Origin: an uncultured Lachnoclostridium sp.
GTDB taxonomy: Bacteria; Bacillota; Clostridia; Lachnospirales; Lachnospiraceae
DNA: 64,000 nt
NCBI GenBank assembly: GCA_948330435.1
Contig: CAOJBY010000002.1
Coordinates: 129,548 to 193,547, forward strand
Reading direction: 5' to 3'
In this document: positions 16,149-23,465 of the stretch, in pieces
Layout of the letters: each line of letters starts with the position of its first letter
Numbering within the stretch: the stretch's first letter is position 1
Notes under the pieces: generated by a model
Database searches by the model: none
Seen by the model: only the letters and a program-made list of their open reading frames with translations
What the model was told of the DNA's origin: nothing
Made by a program: the position numbers and the translations under genes

Positions 16149-17215
16149 TATTTTTCAGATGCCGCCTTTGTCTTCTTTTCTTTCGCTTCCTCCGCTGGCT
16201 TTTCTTCCGGAATTACGGCCGAATCCAGACCAAAGCCCTCTCGAACACGCTCTTCAATTTCCTGGCAGACTGCCTGATTCTGCTTCAGATAGCTTTTGGC
16301 ATTCTCCCGGCCCTGGCCAATCTTCTCCCCATTGTAAGCATACCAGGCACCGCTTTTATTCACCACTCCCGTATTCACTGCCAGATCCAGAATATCTCCC
16401 TCCTTGGAAATGCCCTCGCCAAACATAATGTCAAACTCTGCTTCCTTAAAGGGCGGTGCAATCTTATTCTTTACCACTTTAATCTTCGTGCGGTTACCGA
16501 CCATCTCCCCACTCTGCTTCAGTGTCTCAACACGGCGTACATCCAGACGGATGGAGGAATAGAACTTTAACGCCCGTCCTCCGGTGGTTGTCTCCGGATT
16601 GCCGAACATCACGCCGATCTTCTCACGAAGCTGGTTAATAAAGATAACCGTGCAATTGGACTTGCTGGTAACGGCTGTGAGCTTCCGCAGGGCCTGGGAC
16701 ATGAGTCTTGCCTGAAGTCCCACATGGGAGTCCCCCATATCCCCATCAATCTCCGCTTTCGGCACCAACGCAGCCACAGAGTCCACAATGATAATATCCA
16801 CCGCACCGGAACGTACCATAGTCTCTGTGATCTCCAGGGCCTGCTCGCCGTTGTCCGGCTGAGATATGTACAGGTTGTCAATATCTACGCCGATATTTTT
16901 GGCATAGACTGGGTCCAGTGCATGCTCCGCATCAATAAATCCCGCAATTCCGCCCCTCTTCTGAACCTCCGCTACCATATGCAGGGCAACGGTAGTCTTA
17001 CCACTGGATTCCGGTCCGTAGACCTCAATGATTCTCCCTTTTGGAACACCCCCCAGTCCCAGAGCCATATCCAGGCTCAGACACCCGGTAGGAGTGGTCT
17101 CAATCTGCATGTGGGCTCCCTTATCTCCCAGCTTCATGACAGCTCCCTTGCCAAACTGCTTCTCAATCTGCCCCAGGGCCGCATCCAGTGCTTTTAACTT
17201 CTCTTCTTTTACCAT
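16148..17215 (-). CDS. recA: recombinase RecA
   Basis: 355 residues. Walker A GPESSGKT lies at 67-74; the Walker B/VDSVAALVPKAEI region, FINQLREKIGVMFGNPETTTGG (loop L2 area) and a lysine/glutamate-rich C-terminal tail are all present. RecA catalyses strand exchange and stimulates LexA self-cleavage. It heads a minus-strand run with recX and the TetM-NYN gene. A promoter with an SOS box lies directly upstream. Confidence 0.98.
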   Translation of the reverse strand: MVKEEKLKALDAALGQIEKQFGKGAVMKLGDKGAHMQIETTPTGCLSLDMALGLGGVPKGRIIEVYGPESSGKTTVALHMVAEVQKRGGIAGFIDAEHALDPVYAKNIGVDIDNLYISQPDNGEQALEITETMVRSGAVDIIIVDSVAALVPKAEIDGDMGDSHVGLQARLMSQALRKLTAVTSKSNCTVIFINQLREKIGVMFGNPETTTGGRALKFYSSIRLDVRRVETLKQSGEMVGNRTKIKVVKNKIAPPFKEAEFDIMFGEGISKEGDILDLAVNTGVVNKSGAWYAYNGEKIGQGRENAKSYLKQNQAVCQEIEERVREGFGLDSAVIPEEKPAEEAKEKKTKAASEK

Positions 17216-17251
17216 CTCATTCTCCTTATTCTTGTATCAAACATATCATTT

Positions 17252-17265
17252 CGAATGTTTGTTCG
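17252..17265. promoter_or_regulatory. LexA (SOS) box upstream of recA
   Basis: CGAATGTTTGTTCG matches the Firmicutes consensus CGAAC-N4-GTTCG with a single mismatch (T for C at position 5). It is about 37 bp upstream of the recA start codon and just downstream of the predicted -10 element, where LexA would block transcription. Confidence 0.75.
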
Positions 17266-17278
17266 TTTTCTGGTTACT

Positions 17279-17307
17279 ATAGTATTATATTTTTCTTTAT
17301 CTGTCAA
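17279..17307 (-). promoter_or_regulatory. recA promoter
   Basis: On the minus strand TTGACA (17302-17307) and TACTAT (17279-17284) are spaced 17 bp apart. A perfect TATAAT also lies in between but only 12 bp from the -35. The predicted start site falls beside the SOS box. Confidence 0.6.
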
Positions 17308-17329
17308 GTAAAAATGGGGAAAACGGCGA

Positions 17330-17373
17330 ACTGCCCTGATGGATAGGTTTATCCTACCATACATCAGGGCAGT
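17330..17373. terminator. long inverted repeat between the phosphoesterase gene and recA
   Basis: ACTGCCCTGATG (17330-17341) and CATCAGGGCAGT (17362-17373) are perfect 12-bp complements with a 20-bp loop. No strong T-run follows on either strand, so termination is uncertain. It lies 113 bp downstream of the phosphoesterase stop codon and just upstream of the recA promoter, and may insulate recA. Confidence 0.4.
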
Positions 17374-17485
17374 CCTGCAAGTGATTTTCAAAAAATTCAA
17401 ATATCTTTTATCTGCAGTTCAGATGGGCAACAGCAGACTAGCTTTTCCATATCAGTGTTCGGACGGTTCACGTACACATTGTCCG

Positions 17486-18337
17486 CTATTTTGCATTTTT
17501 AGATATTGGCTCCAAATCCACTACCACCAGCTCCGGCCGGTTAAAAATCCTCGGAACAGGCGTACTTTCTCTTGCCAGTCCCCTGCTTACGATCATGGCC
17601 ATGTCACCCCTTGCATATCTCCCTCCGGCATACTTGGGAAATATGCCCTGATCCGGGGCAAAAATGCCATTGATAACCCCCGGCAGCCGCCACTGACCTC
17701 CATGAGCATGGCCGGAAAGGACAAGATCAAAGTCATATTCTGCATAAGAATCTATCCATTCCGGACGATGTGCCAGTAAAATCGTATAATATCCGTTGTC
17801 AGGCACATGCTCCAATGCCTGAAGCTGTTCCTCTGCCCCGACAGTTGAGTCCGTGTATCTTACAATATCCGGATCAGATATTCCGCAGATATTAACGGAC
17901 TGACCACGTATTTCTACAACGTCATTGGTCCCGCTTAAAACAGTTACACCATAAGACAGAAACAAATCCAGAATATCGTCAACCTGATGGCTCCAGTACT
18001 CATGATTTCCCGTTACATAATAGCAGGGATAGCGGTCGGCAATTCCCGCCAAAAAGGCTTCCGTATTATCATTTGAAATCTTATCATCACAGATATCTCC
18101 CCCCAACAGGATGATATCCGGCTTCTGCCTGTTAATGGACTCAATAAGCTCCCTTTGCTCTTCGCCATATTTGCAGGAATGCAGATCTGTTACCAAAACC
18201 ACACGAATCGGAACGCTTATCTTATCCGAGCAAACGGTATAAGCTCTGACCTTAAGTCTTGTGTCCAATGCTGCCAGCAATACCAGCAATATCCCCAAAA
18301 GTATTGCCGCAAAAATAACCTTTTTCCTCTGAATCAT
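17486..18337 (-). CDS. membrane-anchored metallophosphoesterase
   Basis: 283 residues. One N-terminal membrane helix (about residues 6-24) is followed by a calcineurin-type phosphoesterase domain: VTDLHS (DxH), GGDICDD (GDxxD), GNHEYW (GNHE) and a C-terminal SGHAHGGQ (GHxH) supply the metal ligands. This matches the YkuE/UDP-2,3-diacylglucosamine-pyrophosphatase-like group, but the substrate is unknown. The ATG at 18337, preceded by GGAAAGGG, is used; an upstream ATG would overlap the preceding gene. The active site should face outward if the N-terminal helix is a signal anchor. Confidence 0.85.
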   Translation of the reverse strand: MIQRKKVIFAAILLGILLVLLAALDTRLKVRAYTVCSDKISVPIRVVLVTDLHSCKYGEEQRELIESINRQKPDIILLGGDICDDKISNDNTEAFLAGIADRYPCYYVTGNHEYWSHQVDDILDLFLSYGVTVLSGTNDVVEIRGQSVNICGISDPDIVRYTDSTVGAEEQLQALEHVPDNGYYTILLAHRPEWIDSYAEYDFDLVLSGHAHGGQWRLPGVINGIFAPDQGIFPKYAGGRYARGDMAMIVSRGLARESTPVPRIFNRPELVVVDLEPISKNAK

Positions 18338-18351
18338 CGGTTTCCCTTTCC

Positions 18352-19251
18352 TTACTCCGAAATCTGAAAATGCTGATAATCCTTGAGGCTCTTCCAGTCC
18401 CCTCCCCAGGTAAAACCACGTTCGGAAAAAAGCTGCCAGCACAGATCCCCATCCTTTCCGATCTTGTGAGGAAAGTCCGCCTGCCGATCCGCATAAGGCT
18501 CACTCCCCTCCGGGGAAATGTGCTCCACACCATCCGGATAGGTCACATAAGGATTGTAAAAGGGATTAATGTCAATGGCAAGCCCATACGCATGACGGGA
18601 AAGCTTTTTGCTCCCCTCCACCACCCGGTAATTAAAAGCAGATGTATTATTATCCAAAAGAGACGCATGATCATCCCCATCATAGTCATCAATGAGACGC
18701 ATTTTTTCAATCTGATAGCCGTTTTCATAGAGGATTTGAAAAATCTCCAGAATCGTGTCGGCAATGGATTCATGTACGACCAGCTCTCCCACATGGGTCT
18801 GCTCATCAAAGCCCACATACAGAAGCCGCAGATAACGCAGATCTTCCAGGGCAATATCATCATTTTCCACATAGGACACGCCATTCATCCGGGCAAATAC
18901 ATCCTCCGGGATCTCCTGTGCATAGAAAAGCTCCGAAATCTCTTCTGCCGTAAGCTCCTGCTCTACAATCGTTCCGGACATACAGGTAAGGTAATCCGGT
19001 GTCACCTCTTCCGGTTCAGCCATATCTGCCCGGCCGTTATTTTCAGAAGCTTCTGTCTCAGGTTCTTCTTTTGATTTCTGCTGCTCCGTGGCTCTCCACG
19101 CTTCCAGTTCCTCCAGTCCGGCATTTTCCTGACTTGTCTCCTGCTTCCACTGGCCTTTCTCTTCATTTTTATCCTGCTGGCATCCACATAACAGGCAAAT
19201 GGTCATTCCCATAATAGAAATGACCATTTTCATAGAATTATTCCGCTTCAT
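18352..19251 (-). CDS. lipoprotein peptidase of the M15 family (D-alanyl-D-alanine or endolysin-type)
   Basis: 299 residues with a lipoprotein signal peptide ending in LLCGC (lipid Cys near residue 24), then a charged low-complexity linker (to ~80) and a C-terminal zinc peptidase domain. SRHAYGLAIDINPFYNP provides the histidine and aspartate ligands and the final HFQI the last histidine, as in M15C enzymes that cut the peptide side chains of peptidoglycan. It begins 4 bp after asd ends, so it is likely translated from the same transcript. Confidence 0.85.
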   Translation of the reverse strand: MKRNNSMKMVISIMGMTICLLCGCQQDKNEEKGQWKQETSQENAGLEELEAWRATEQQKSKEEPETEASENNGRADMAEPEEVTPDYLTCMSGTIVEQELTAEEISELFYAQEIPEDVFARMNGVSYVENDDIALEDLRYLRLLYVGFDEQTHVGELVVHESIADTILEIFQILYENGYQIEKMRLIDDYDGDDHASLLDNNTSAFNYRVVEGSKKLSRHAYGLAIDINPFYNPYVTYPDGVEHISPEGSEPYADRQADFPHKIGKDGDLCWQLFSERGFTWGGDWKSLKDYQHFQISE

Positions 19252-19255
19252 CTAT

Positions 19256-20344
19256 TTAACCTTTCGCCTTAATATACCCCTGTGCTTTCAAAAATTCCGC
19301 ACAGAGAACGGAACCGCCGGCCGCACCCCGGACCGTATTGTGGGAAAGGCCCACAAACTTCCAGTCGTAAACATGATCCTCACGGATTCTTCCGATGGAG
19401 ATCCCCATGCCTTTCTCAAAGTCCACATCCAGCTTCACCTGGGGACGGTTATCCTCCTCCATGTACTGAATAAACTGCTTCGGTGCACTGGGAAGCTCTA
19501 ACTCCTGGGGCAGTCCCCGGTAGCTCGTAAGCTTCTCAATCAACTGCTCCTTTGTCACTTTTTTGCGGAACTTCACAAACACAGCCGCCGTATGTCCGTT
19601 CAGCACAGGAACACGGATGCACTGGCAGGTGATAACCGGCTCCTTGGCAAGTTTAATCTCACCATTCTCGCAGGTTCCCAGGACACGCAAAGGCTCTTTC
19701 TCGCTCTTCTCTTCCTCCCCGCCGATGTAGGGGATCACGTTCTCCACCATCTCCGGCCAGTCCTTAAAAGTCTTACCGGCACCGGAAATCGCCTGGTATG
19801 TAGTCGCCACCACCTCATAAGGCTCGAACTCCTCCCATGCTTTCAGTGCGGGTGTATAAGACTGAATGGAGCAGTTGGGCTTCACGGCAATAAATCCTCT
19901 CTTTGTTCCCAGACGCTTCTTCTGCTCCTCGATAATCTTCACATGCTCGGGATTAATCTCCGGAATGATCATGGGCACGTCCGGGGTCCAGCGGTGAGCA
20001 CTGTTGTTGGATACCACCGGGGTCTCGGTCTTTGCGTAGGCTTCCTCGATGGCCTTGATCTCGTCCTTGGTCATATCCACGGCACTGAATACAAAGTCTA
20101 CCTCTGCGGCGACCTTTTCCACCTCATTTACATTCATAACGATAAGCTTCTTCACGGCCTCCGGCATGGGGGTATCCATCTTCCAGCGTCCGCCCACAGC
20201 CTCCTCGTAGGTTTTTCCGGCACTTCTCGGGCTGGCCGCAATCGCCACAACCTCGAACCAGGGATGATTCTCCAACAGGGAAATAAAGCGTTGTCCCACC
20301 ATTCCGGTGCCGCCTAAGATTCCAACTCTCAATCTGTCACTCAT
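19256..20344 (-). CDS. asd: aspartate-semialdehyde dehydrogenase
   Basis: 362 residues, of the longer archaeal/fungal-like ASADH class. GILGGTGMVGQ (8-18) binds NADP, and KPNCSIQS holds the catalytic Cys158. The enzyme reduces aspartyl phosphate to the semialdehyde, the branch point to lysine, diaminopimelate, threonine and methionine. It is followed closely by the M15 lipoprotein gene. A ribosome binding site GGAGA is visible. The class, not the bacterial short form, is common in Clostridia. Confidence 0.94.
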   Translation of the reverse strand: MSDRLRVGILGGTGMVGQRFISLLENHPWFEVVAIAASPRSAGKTYEEAVGGRWKMDTPMPEAVKKLIVMNVNEVEKVAAEVDFVFSAVDMTKDEIKAIEEAYAKTETPVVSNNSAHRWTPDVPMIIPEINPEHVKIIEEQKKRLGTKRGFIAVKPNCSIQSYTPALKAWEEFEPYEVVATTYQAISGAGKTFKDWPEMVENVIPYIGGEEEKSEKEPLRVLGTCENGEIKLAKEPVITCQCIRVPVLNGHTAAVFVKFRKKVTKEQLIEKLTSYRGLPQELELPSAPKQFIQYMEEDNRPQVKLDVDFEKGMGISIGRIREDHVYDWKFVGLSHNTVRGAAGGSVLCAEFLKAQGYIKAKG

Positions 20345-20381
20345 TTTTCATATTCTCCTCTTATCCGCCTTTTTTCTATGT

Positions 20382-20410
20382 ATCCTATCGCATTTTCCGG
20401 GAAAATGCAA
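20382..20410 (-). promoter_or_regulatory. candidate asd promoter
   Basis: On the minus strand TTGCAT and TAGGAT are spaced 17 bp, with a leader of about 30 nt before the asd start codon. The -35 region is part of a small palindrome (GCATTTTCC/GGAAAATGC), which might be an operator. Confidence 0.45.
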
Positions 20411-20472
20411 GTATTTCTTTCCTGAGTAATTGCATGAAATCGCAAAATTATACAGCCAAAATACATGGGTCA

Positions 20473-20703
20473 TCATAACCTGAAATCAGGGAATCGTGAG
20501 TCATAAAAACCATATTTTCCACAGATGCCTGACATATAAGCATCCGGGTGTGTCAGACGCTTTAATTCTACCTCCCACAAAGAAATAAGACTATAGTAAA
20601 TTCTGTTTTCGGTGTTTTCAATCAGCTCTCTTGCCTTTTCCGGCAGTCTGTCATCATTGGAAAGTGCCCAGAGAAGAATATATGTATCCAGTAAAATATT
20701 CAT
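20473..20703 (-). pseudogene. PIN-domain toxin, C-terminally truncated (VapC-like remnant)
   Basis: 76 codons: the N-terminal MNILLDTYILLWAL with its first catalytic Asp and an SLISLWEVELK segment match the start of a PIN ribonuclease, but full-length members run to about 125-135 residues and carry further acidic residues that are absent here. The sequence ends in an unrelated tail. The gene overlaps the antitoxin-like gene by an ATGA, the usual arrangement. It is probably inactive. Confidence 0.65.
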
Positions 20704-20888
20704 ACCTCTCCTCCAAACATCTCTTCAATCTCTTTATCCCATGCATCAAATTCATCCGGAATCTTGAATTTTCCCTCTGCTATACCAATACGCTTTTTAT
20801 ATGGAGCCTTTGGGATCAGTGTCATCTGTGCAACGGCCGTTCCGTTCCTTGCCAGATAAATAACATCCTCCTCTTCTGTTTCGAGCAT
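20700..20888 (-). pseudogene. antitoxin-like fragment (Phd/YefM-type), probably N-terminally broken
   Basis: 62 residues from an ATG at 20888. VIYLARNGTAVAQMT matches the middle of Phd-family antitoxins, and the tail (KFKIPDEFDAWDKEIEEMF) is the usual toxin-binding end. The DNA-binding N-terminus is missing. Upstream, a matching reading frame meets a stop codon eight codons before the ATG, and a plausible continuation lies in another frame, suggesting a frameshift. The paired toxin gene is also truncated. Confidence 0.55.
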
Positions 20889-20954
20889 TCTTACCAGTTT
20901 TGATAAAGTTTATTATATGCTGTTTCCAGGGAAATATCAAATTCAAGAAAAATA

Positions 20955-21230
20955 CTACTTCATTTCCTGCTTCCCAAACCGAAGCAGGCTCGCAAGAAAA
21001 AATAAAGCAGACGGAACCGTCAGGACCATTGGTGCAAATAGCAGCATCAGGAACATAAATGCGTCGTCGTAAAGGGAAAACAGGCTCATGGCAGTCCCCG
21101 GGTTCAAAAAGCAGGCCGTAATGGCTTTTACATAGACAAACATCGGAACAATCAGTGTCCCTAATATTCCAATCAAAAGAAGCCCGGAACGTTTTAATTT
21201 TACATATTCACATTTTAACAGTCTAAGCAC
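20955..21230 (-). pseudogene. ABC-2 type permease remnant
   Basis: 91 codons from a GTG at 21230. The start (LRLLKCEYVKLKRS then a hydrophobic helix) matches ABC-2 permeases of the bacitracin/lantibiotic-immunity type, which usually exceed 230 residues and have six membrane helices. Only two or three hydrophobic segments remain and no ATPase partner is near. It directly follows rnfB (26-bp gap). The open frame extends upstream into rnfB, but that part is a shadow. Confidence 0.5.
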
Positions 21231-21255
21231 TCTCTCACAGACAATACATTCGCAG

Positions 21256-22044
21256 CTATGGCCGCACAATGACCTTGGCCGGGCACTTCTCCATGCACTT
21301 CTCGCAGCCTGTGCATTTATCATAATCAATGTGGGCCAGATTATTCTCCACCTGAATCGCTTCTGTCTCGCACTGCTTTGTGCAGAGCTTGCAGCCAATA
21401 CATCCGGCGGAGCATGCCTTTTTAACCTCAGGCCCTCTTGCCTTACTGGAGCAGGCCACGGCTGCCTTTGCGTCACTGCGGATCAGTTCAATCAGGTTCT
21501 TGGGGCAGACGGAAGCACAGCGTCCGCAGCCGGTACATTTTTCCGGGTCTACAACTGCCACGCCGTCCTTGACATGAATGGCGTCAAAGGCACAGGCTTC
21601 CACGCAGGAGCCAAAGCCGAGACAACCGTAATCGCATTCCCAGACCGGCAAACCGGACAGGACCGCCGACCGGCAGTCGTGAATTCCCACATAATTGCAT
21701 TTCACGAAAGTTTTCTCACAGGTTCCGGCACAGCGGACAAAGGCCCGCTTCTTCACGGTCTGAACGCTGTCCACACCCATAATCCTGCTGATCTCCTGTA
21801 TGGCTTTCTCATTGCAGACCGGACAGACATTTACCTTGACCTCTCCCTTTACAATGGCTGCCGCCGCCGCATCACAGCCGGCCTGTCCGCAACCGCCGCA
21901 GTTATTTCCCGGCAGGCATTCCCGAACAAGGGCTTCTCTCTCGTCAACCTCCACATAAAACTTTTTCCCGGCAGCCACCAGGGCGGCACCGATCAAAAGC
22001 CCAATCACTCCCACAATGAGAGTCGCTATTACAATTCCTTGCAT
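21256..22044 (-). CDS. rnfB: Rnf complex subunit RnfB (iron-sulfur)
   Basis: 262 residues. One N-terminal membrane anchor (about 5-25) is followed by the four-Cys CGGCGQAGC motif for a 4Fe-4S cluster and by several ferredoxin-type motifs (CTGCGRCASVC, CIGCKLC, CTGCEKC). RnfB accepts electrons from ferredoxin or passes them into the complex that couples ferredoxin:NAD+ oxidoreduction to Na+ or H+ pumping. Its ATG at 22044 follows GGAGG. It is separated from rnfA by a 150-bp gap occupied by hairpin repeat B. Confidence 0.93.
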   Translation of the reverse strand: MQGIVIATLIVGVIGLLIGAALVAAGKKFYVEVDEREALVRECLPGNNCGGCGQAGCDAAAAAIVKGEVKVNVCPVCNEKAIQEISRIMGVDSVQTVKKRAFVRCAGTCEKTFVKCNYVGIHDCRSAVLSGLPVWECDYGCLGFGSCVEACAFDAIHVKDGVAVVDPEKCTGCGRCASVCPKNLIELIRSDAKAAVACSSKARGPEVKKACSAGCIGCKLCTKQCETEAIQVENNLAHIDYDKCTGCEKCMEKCPAKVIVRP

Positions 22045-22055
22045 CTATATCCTCC

Positions 22056-22192
22056 ATTCCAGTTCCGTAACATCCTGTCAGCACACCCTTATCTAGATCA
22101 ATTTCCAGACACAAAAAGATGTGTCTGGAAATCGATCTGTGCACTGACAGGATATTACTGATTCCAGTTCCGTAATCTTTATTCCAGTTCCG
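22056..22192 (-). repeat. dispersed hairpin repeat, copy B, inside the rnf operon
   Basis: On the minus strand, 22162-22056 matches copies A and C from ATCAGTAATAT to GTTACGGAACTGGAAT, with inverted halves that form a long hairpin (GACACATC...TGTGTC at the tip). Two further copies of its terminal TTACGGAACTGGAAT-like sequence stand in tandem at 22161-22192, next to the rnfA stop. The element ends 11 nt before the rnfB start codon and the GGAGG ribosome binding site follows directly. Confidence 0.8.
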
Positions 22193-22194
22193 CA

Positions 22195-22776
22195 CTACCC
22201 CACAGACAATCCGCCAAAGCCCATAAACGCAATCGCCATCAGCACCGCACACAGCAGTACGATGGGTGCTCCCCGCAGGGGTGCCGGAATCACATCCTCA
22301 TCAATCCGTTCCCGGATACCGGCCAGAAGCACGATGGCAACCGTGTAGCCAACAGCCGTTCCAAAGCCTGCCAAGACGCTCTCCAACAGGTTATATTCAT
22401 TCTGCACATTGGTCAGGGCCACGCCCAGAACTGCACAGTTGGTGGTAATCAGGGGCAGATAGATACCCAACGCCTGGTAAACAGCCTGTGAGGTCTTTTT
22501 CAGAAACATCTCCACCAACTGCACCAACGCCGCAATCACCAGAATAAATACAATGGTCTTAAGATATGTAAGATTCAAAGGAACCAGAACGAAATCATAC
22601 AAAAGGCTTGCCACCGCAGAGGAAATGGTAATGACAAAGATAACCGCCCCTCCCAGGCTTGCAGAGGTCTTAATCTGCCTGGACACTCCCAGGAAAGAAC
22701 AGATGCCCAAAAACTGGTTCAGCACCACATTGTTGATCAGTGCTGTTGTAATCACAATCATAATCAGCGAAGTCAT
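22195..22776 (-). CDS. rnfA: Rnf complex subunit RnfA (membrane)
   Basis: 193-residue, six-helix membrane protein of the RnfA/NqrE family. VLNQFLGICSFLGVS near the N-terminus and TNCAVLG in the middle carry the conserved residues and cysteines of the RnfA-RnfE pair. Its start overlaps the rnfE stop by 4 bp. The stop is followed at once by repeat B. Confidence 0.94.
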   Translation of the reverse strand: MTSLIMIVITTALINNVVLNQFLGICSFLGVSRQIKTSASLGGAVIFVITISSAVASLLYDFVLVPLNLTYLKTIVFILVIAALVQLVEMFLKKTSQAVYQALGIYLPLITTNCAVLGVALTNVQNEYNLLESVLAGFGTAVGYTVAIVLLAGIRERIDEDVIPAPLRGAPIVLLCAVLMAIAFMGFGGLSVG

Positions 22777-23453
22777 CTTTCAGTTCCTCCCTCCTTTGTA
22801 TCACAGGACTTTGCACATGTGGCACAGCAGCCGTCACAGCCCTCCACCACCTTATTTGCTCTGGTATTGATATGCACCGCATTCATAATCATAACAATAA
22901 TCATCAGTACCAGAAATGCCCCCGGTGCCTTGATAAAGATGGCAATGGGAGGATAGGAATCCGGCATTACCTGAAAACCAAAGGCCGTCCCCGCCCCCAG
23001 AAGCTCCCGGGCAAGCCCAATCACGGTCAGTGCAATGGTAAATCCAAGCCCCATTCCCACACCATCCATAGCAGAAAGCATCGGAGGATTCTTAGAAGCG
23101 AATGCCTCCGCCCTCCCCAGAATAATACAGTTCACCACAATCAGAGGAATATAGATTCCAAGAGCACTGTAAAGGGCCGGAACATAAGCCTCTGTCAAAA
23201 GCTCCACCACCGTAACCAGAGAAGCTACAATTACAATATAAGCCGGAAGCCGGACCTCGTCGGGAATCACTTTCCGAAGAAGCGAAATCACCAGATTGGA
23301 CACCACCAGCACCGCCAGGGTAGACACTCCCATGCCGAATCCATTGATGGCCGAGGTGGTAACCGCCAGGGTGGGACACATGCCGAGCATCAGCACCAGT
23401 GCCGGATTCTCCTTTAAAATACCATTATAAATACGCTCCATACATGGTTTCAT
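22773..23453 (-). CDS. rnfE: Rnf complex subunit RnfE (membrane)
   Basis: 226-residue membrane protein of the RnfE/NqrD family with about six helices. ENPALVLMLGMCPTLAV and VNCIILGRAEAFAS are family signatures, including the conserved Cys. The C-terminus carries a cysteine-rich extension (CDGCCATCAKSC) that is not part of the usual RnfE core and might bind metal. It follows the fused rnfDG gene by 12 bp and overlaps rnfA. Confidence 0.92.
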   Translation of the reverse strand: MKPCMERIYNGILKENPALVLMLGMCPTLAVTTSAINGFGMGVSTLAVLVVSNLVISLLRKVIPDEVRLPAYIVIVASLVTVVELLTEAYVPALYSALGIYIPLIVVNCIILGRAEAFASKNPPMLSAMDGVGMGLGFTIALTVIGLARELLGAGTAFGFQVMPDSYPPIAIFIKAPGAFLVLMIIVMIMNAVHINTRANKVVEGCDGCCATCAKSCDTKEGGTER

Positions 23454-23465
23454 CTCGTTTCCCCC

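Noticed and set aside
21231..21476. Extension of the ABC permease remnant into a 173-codon gene
   Set aside because: The upstream half is the antiframe shadow of rnfB; only the part from the GTG at 21230 has membrane-protein character.
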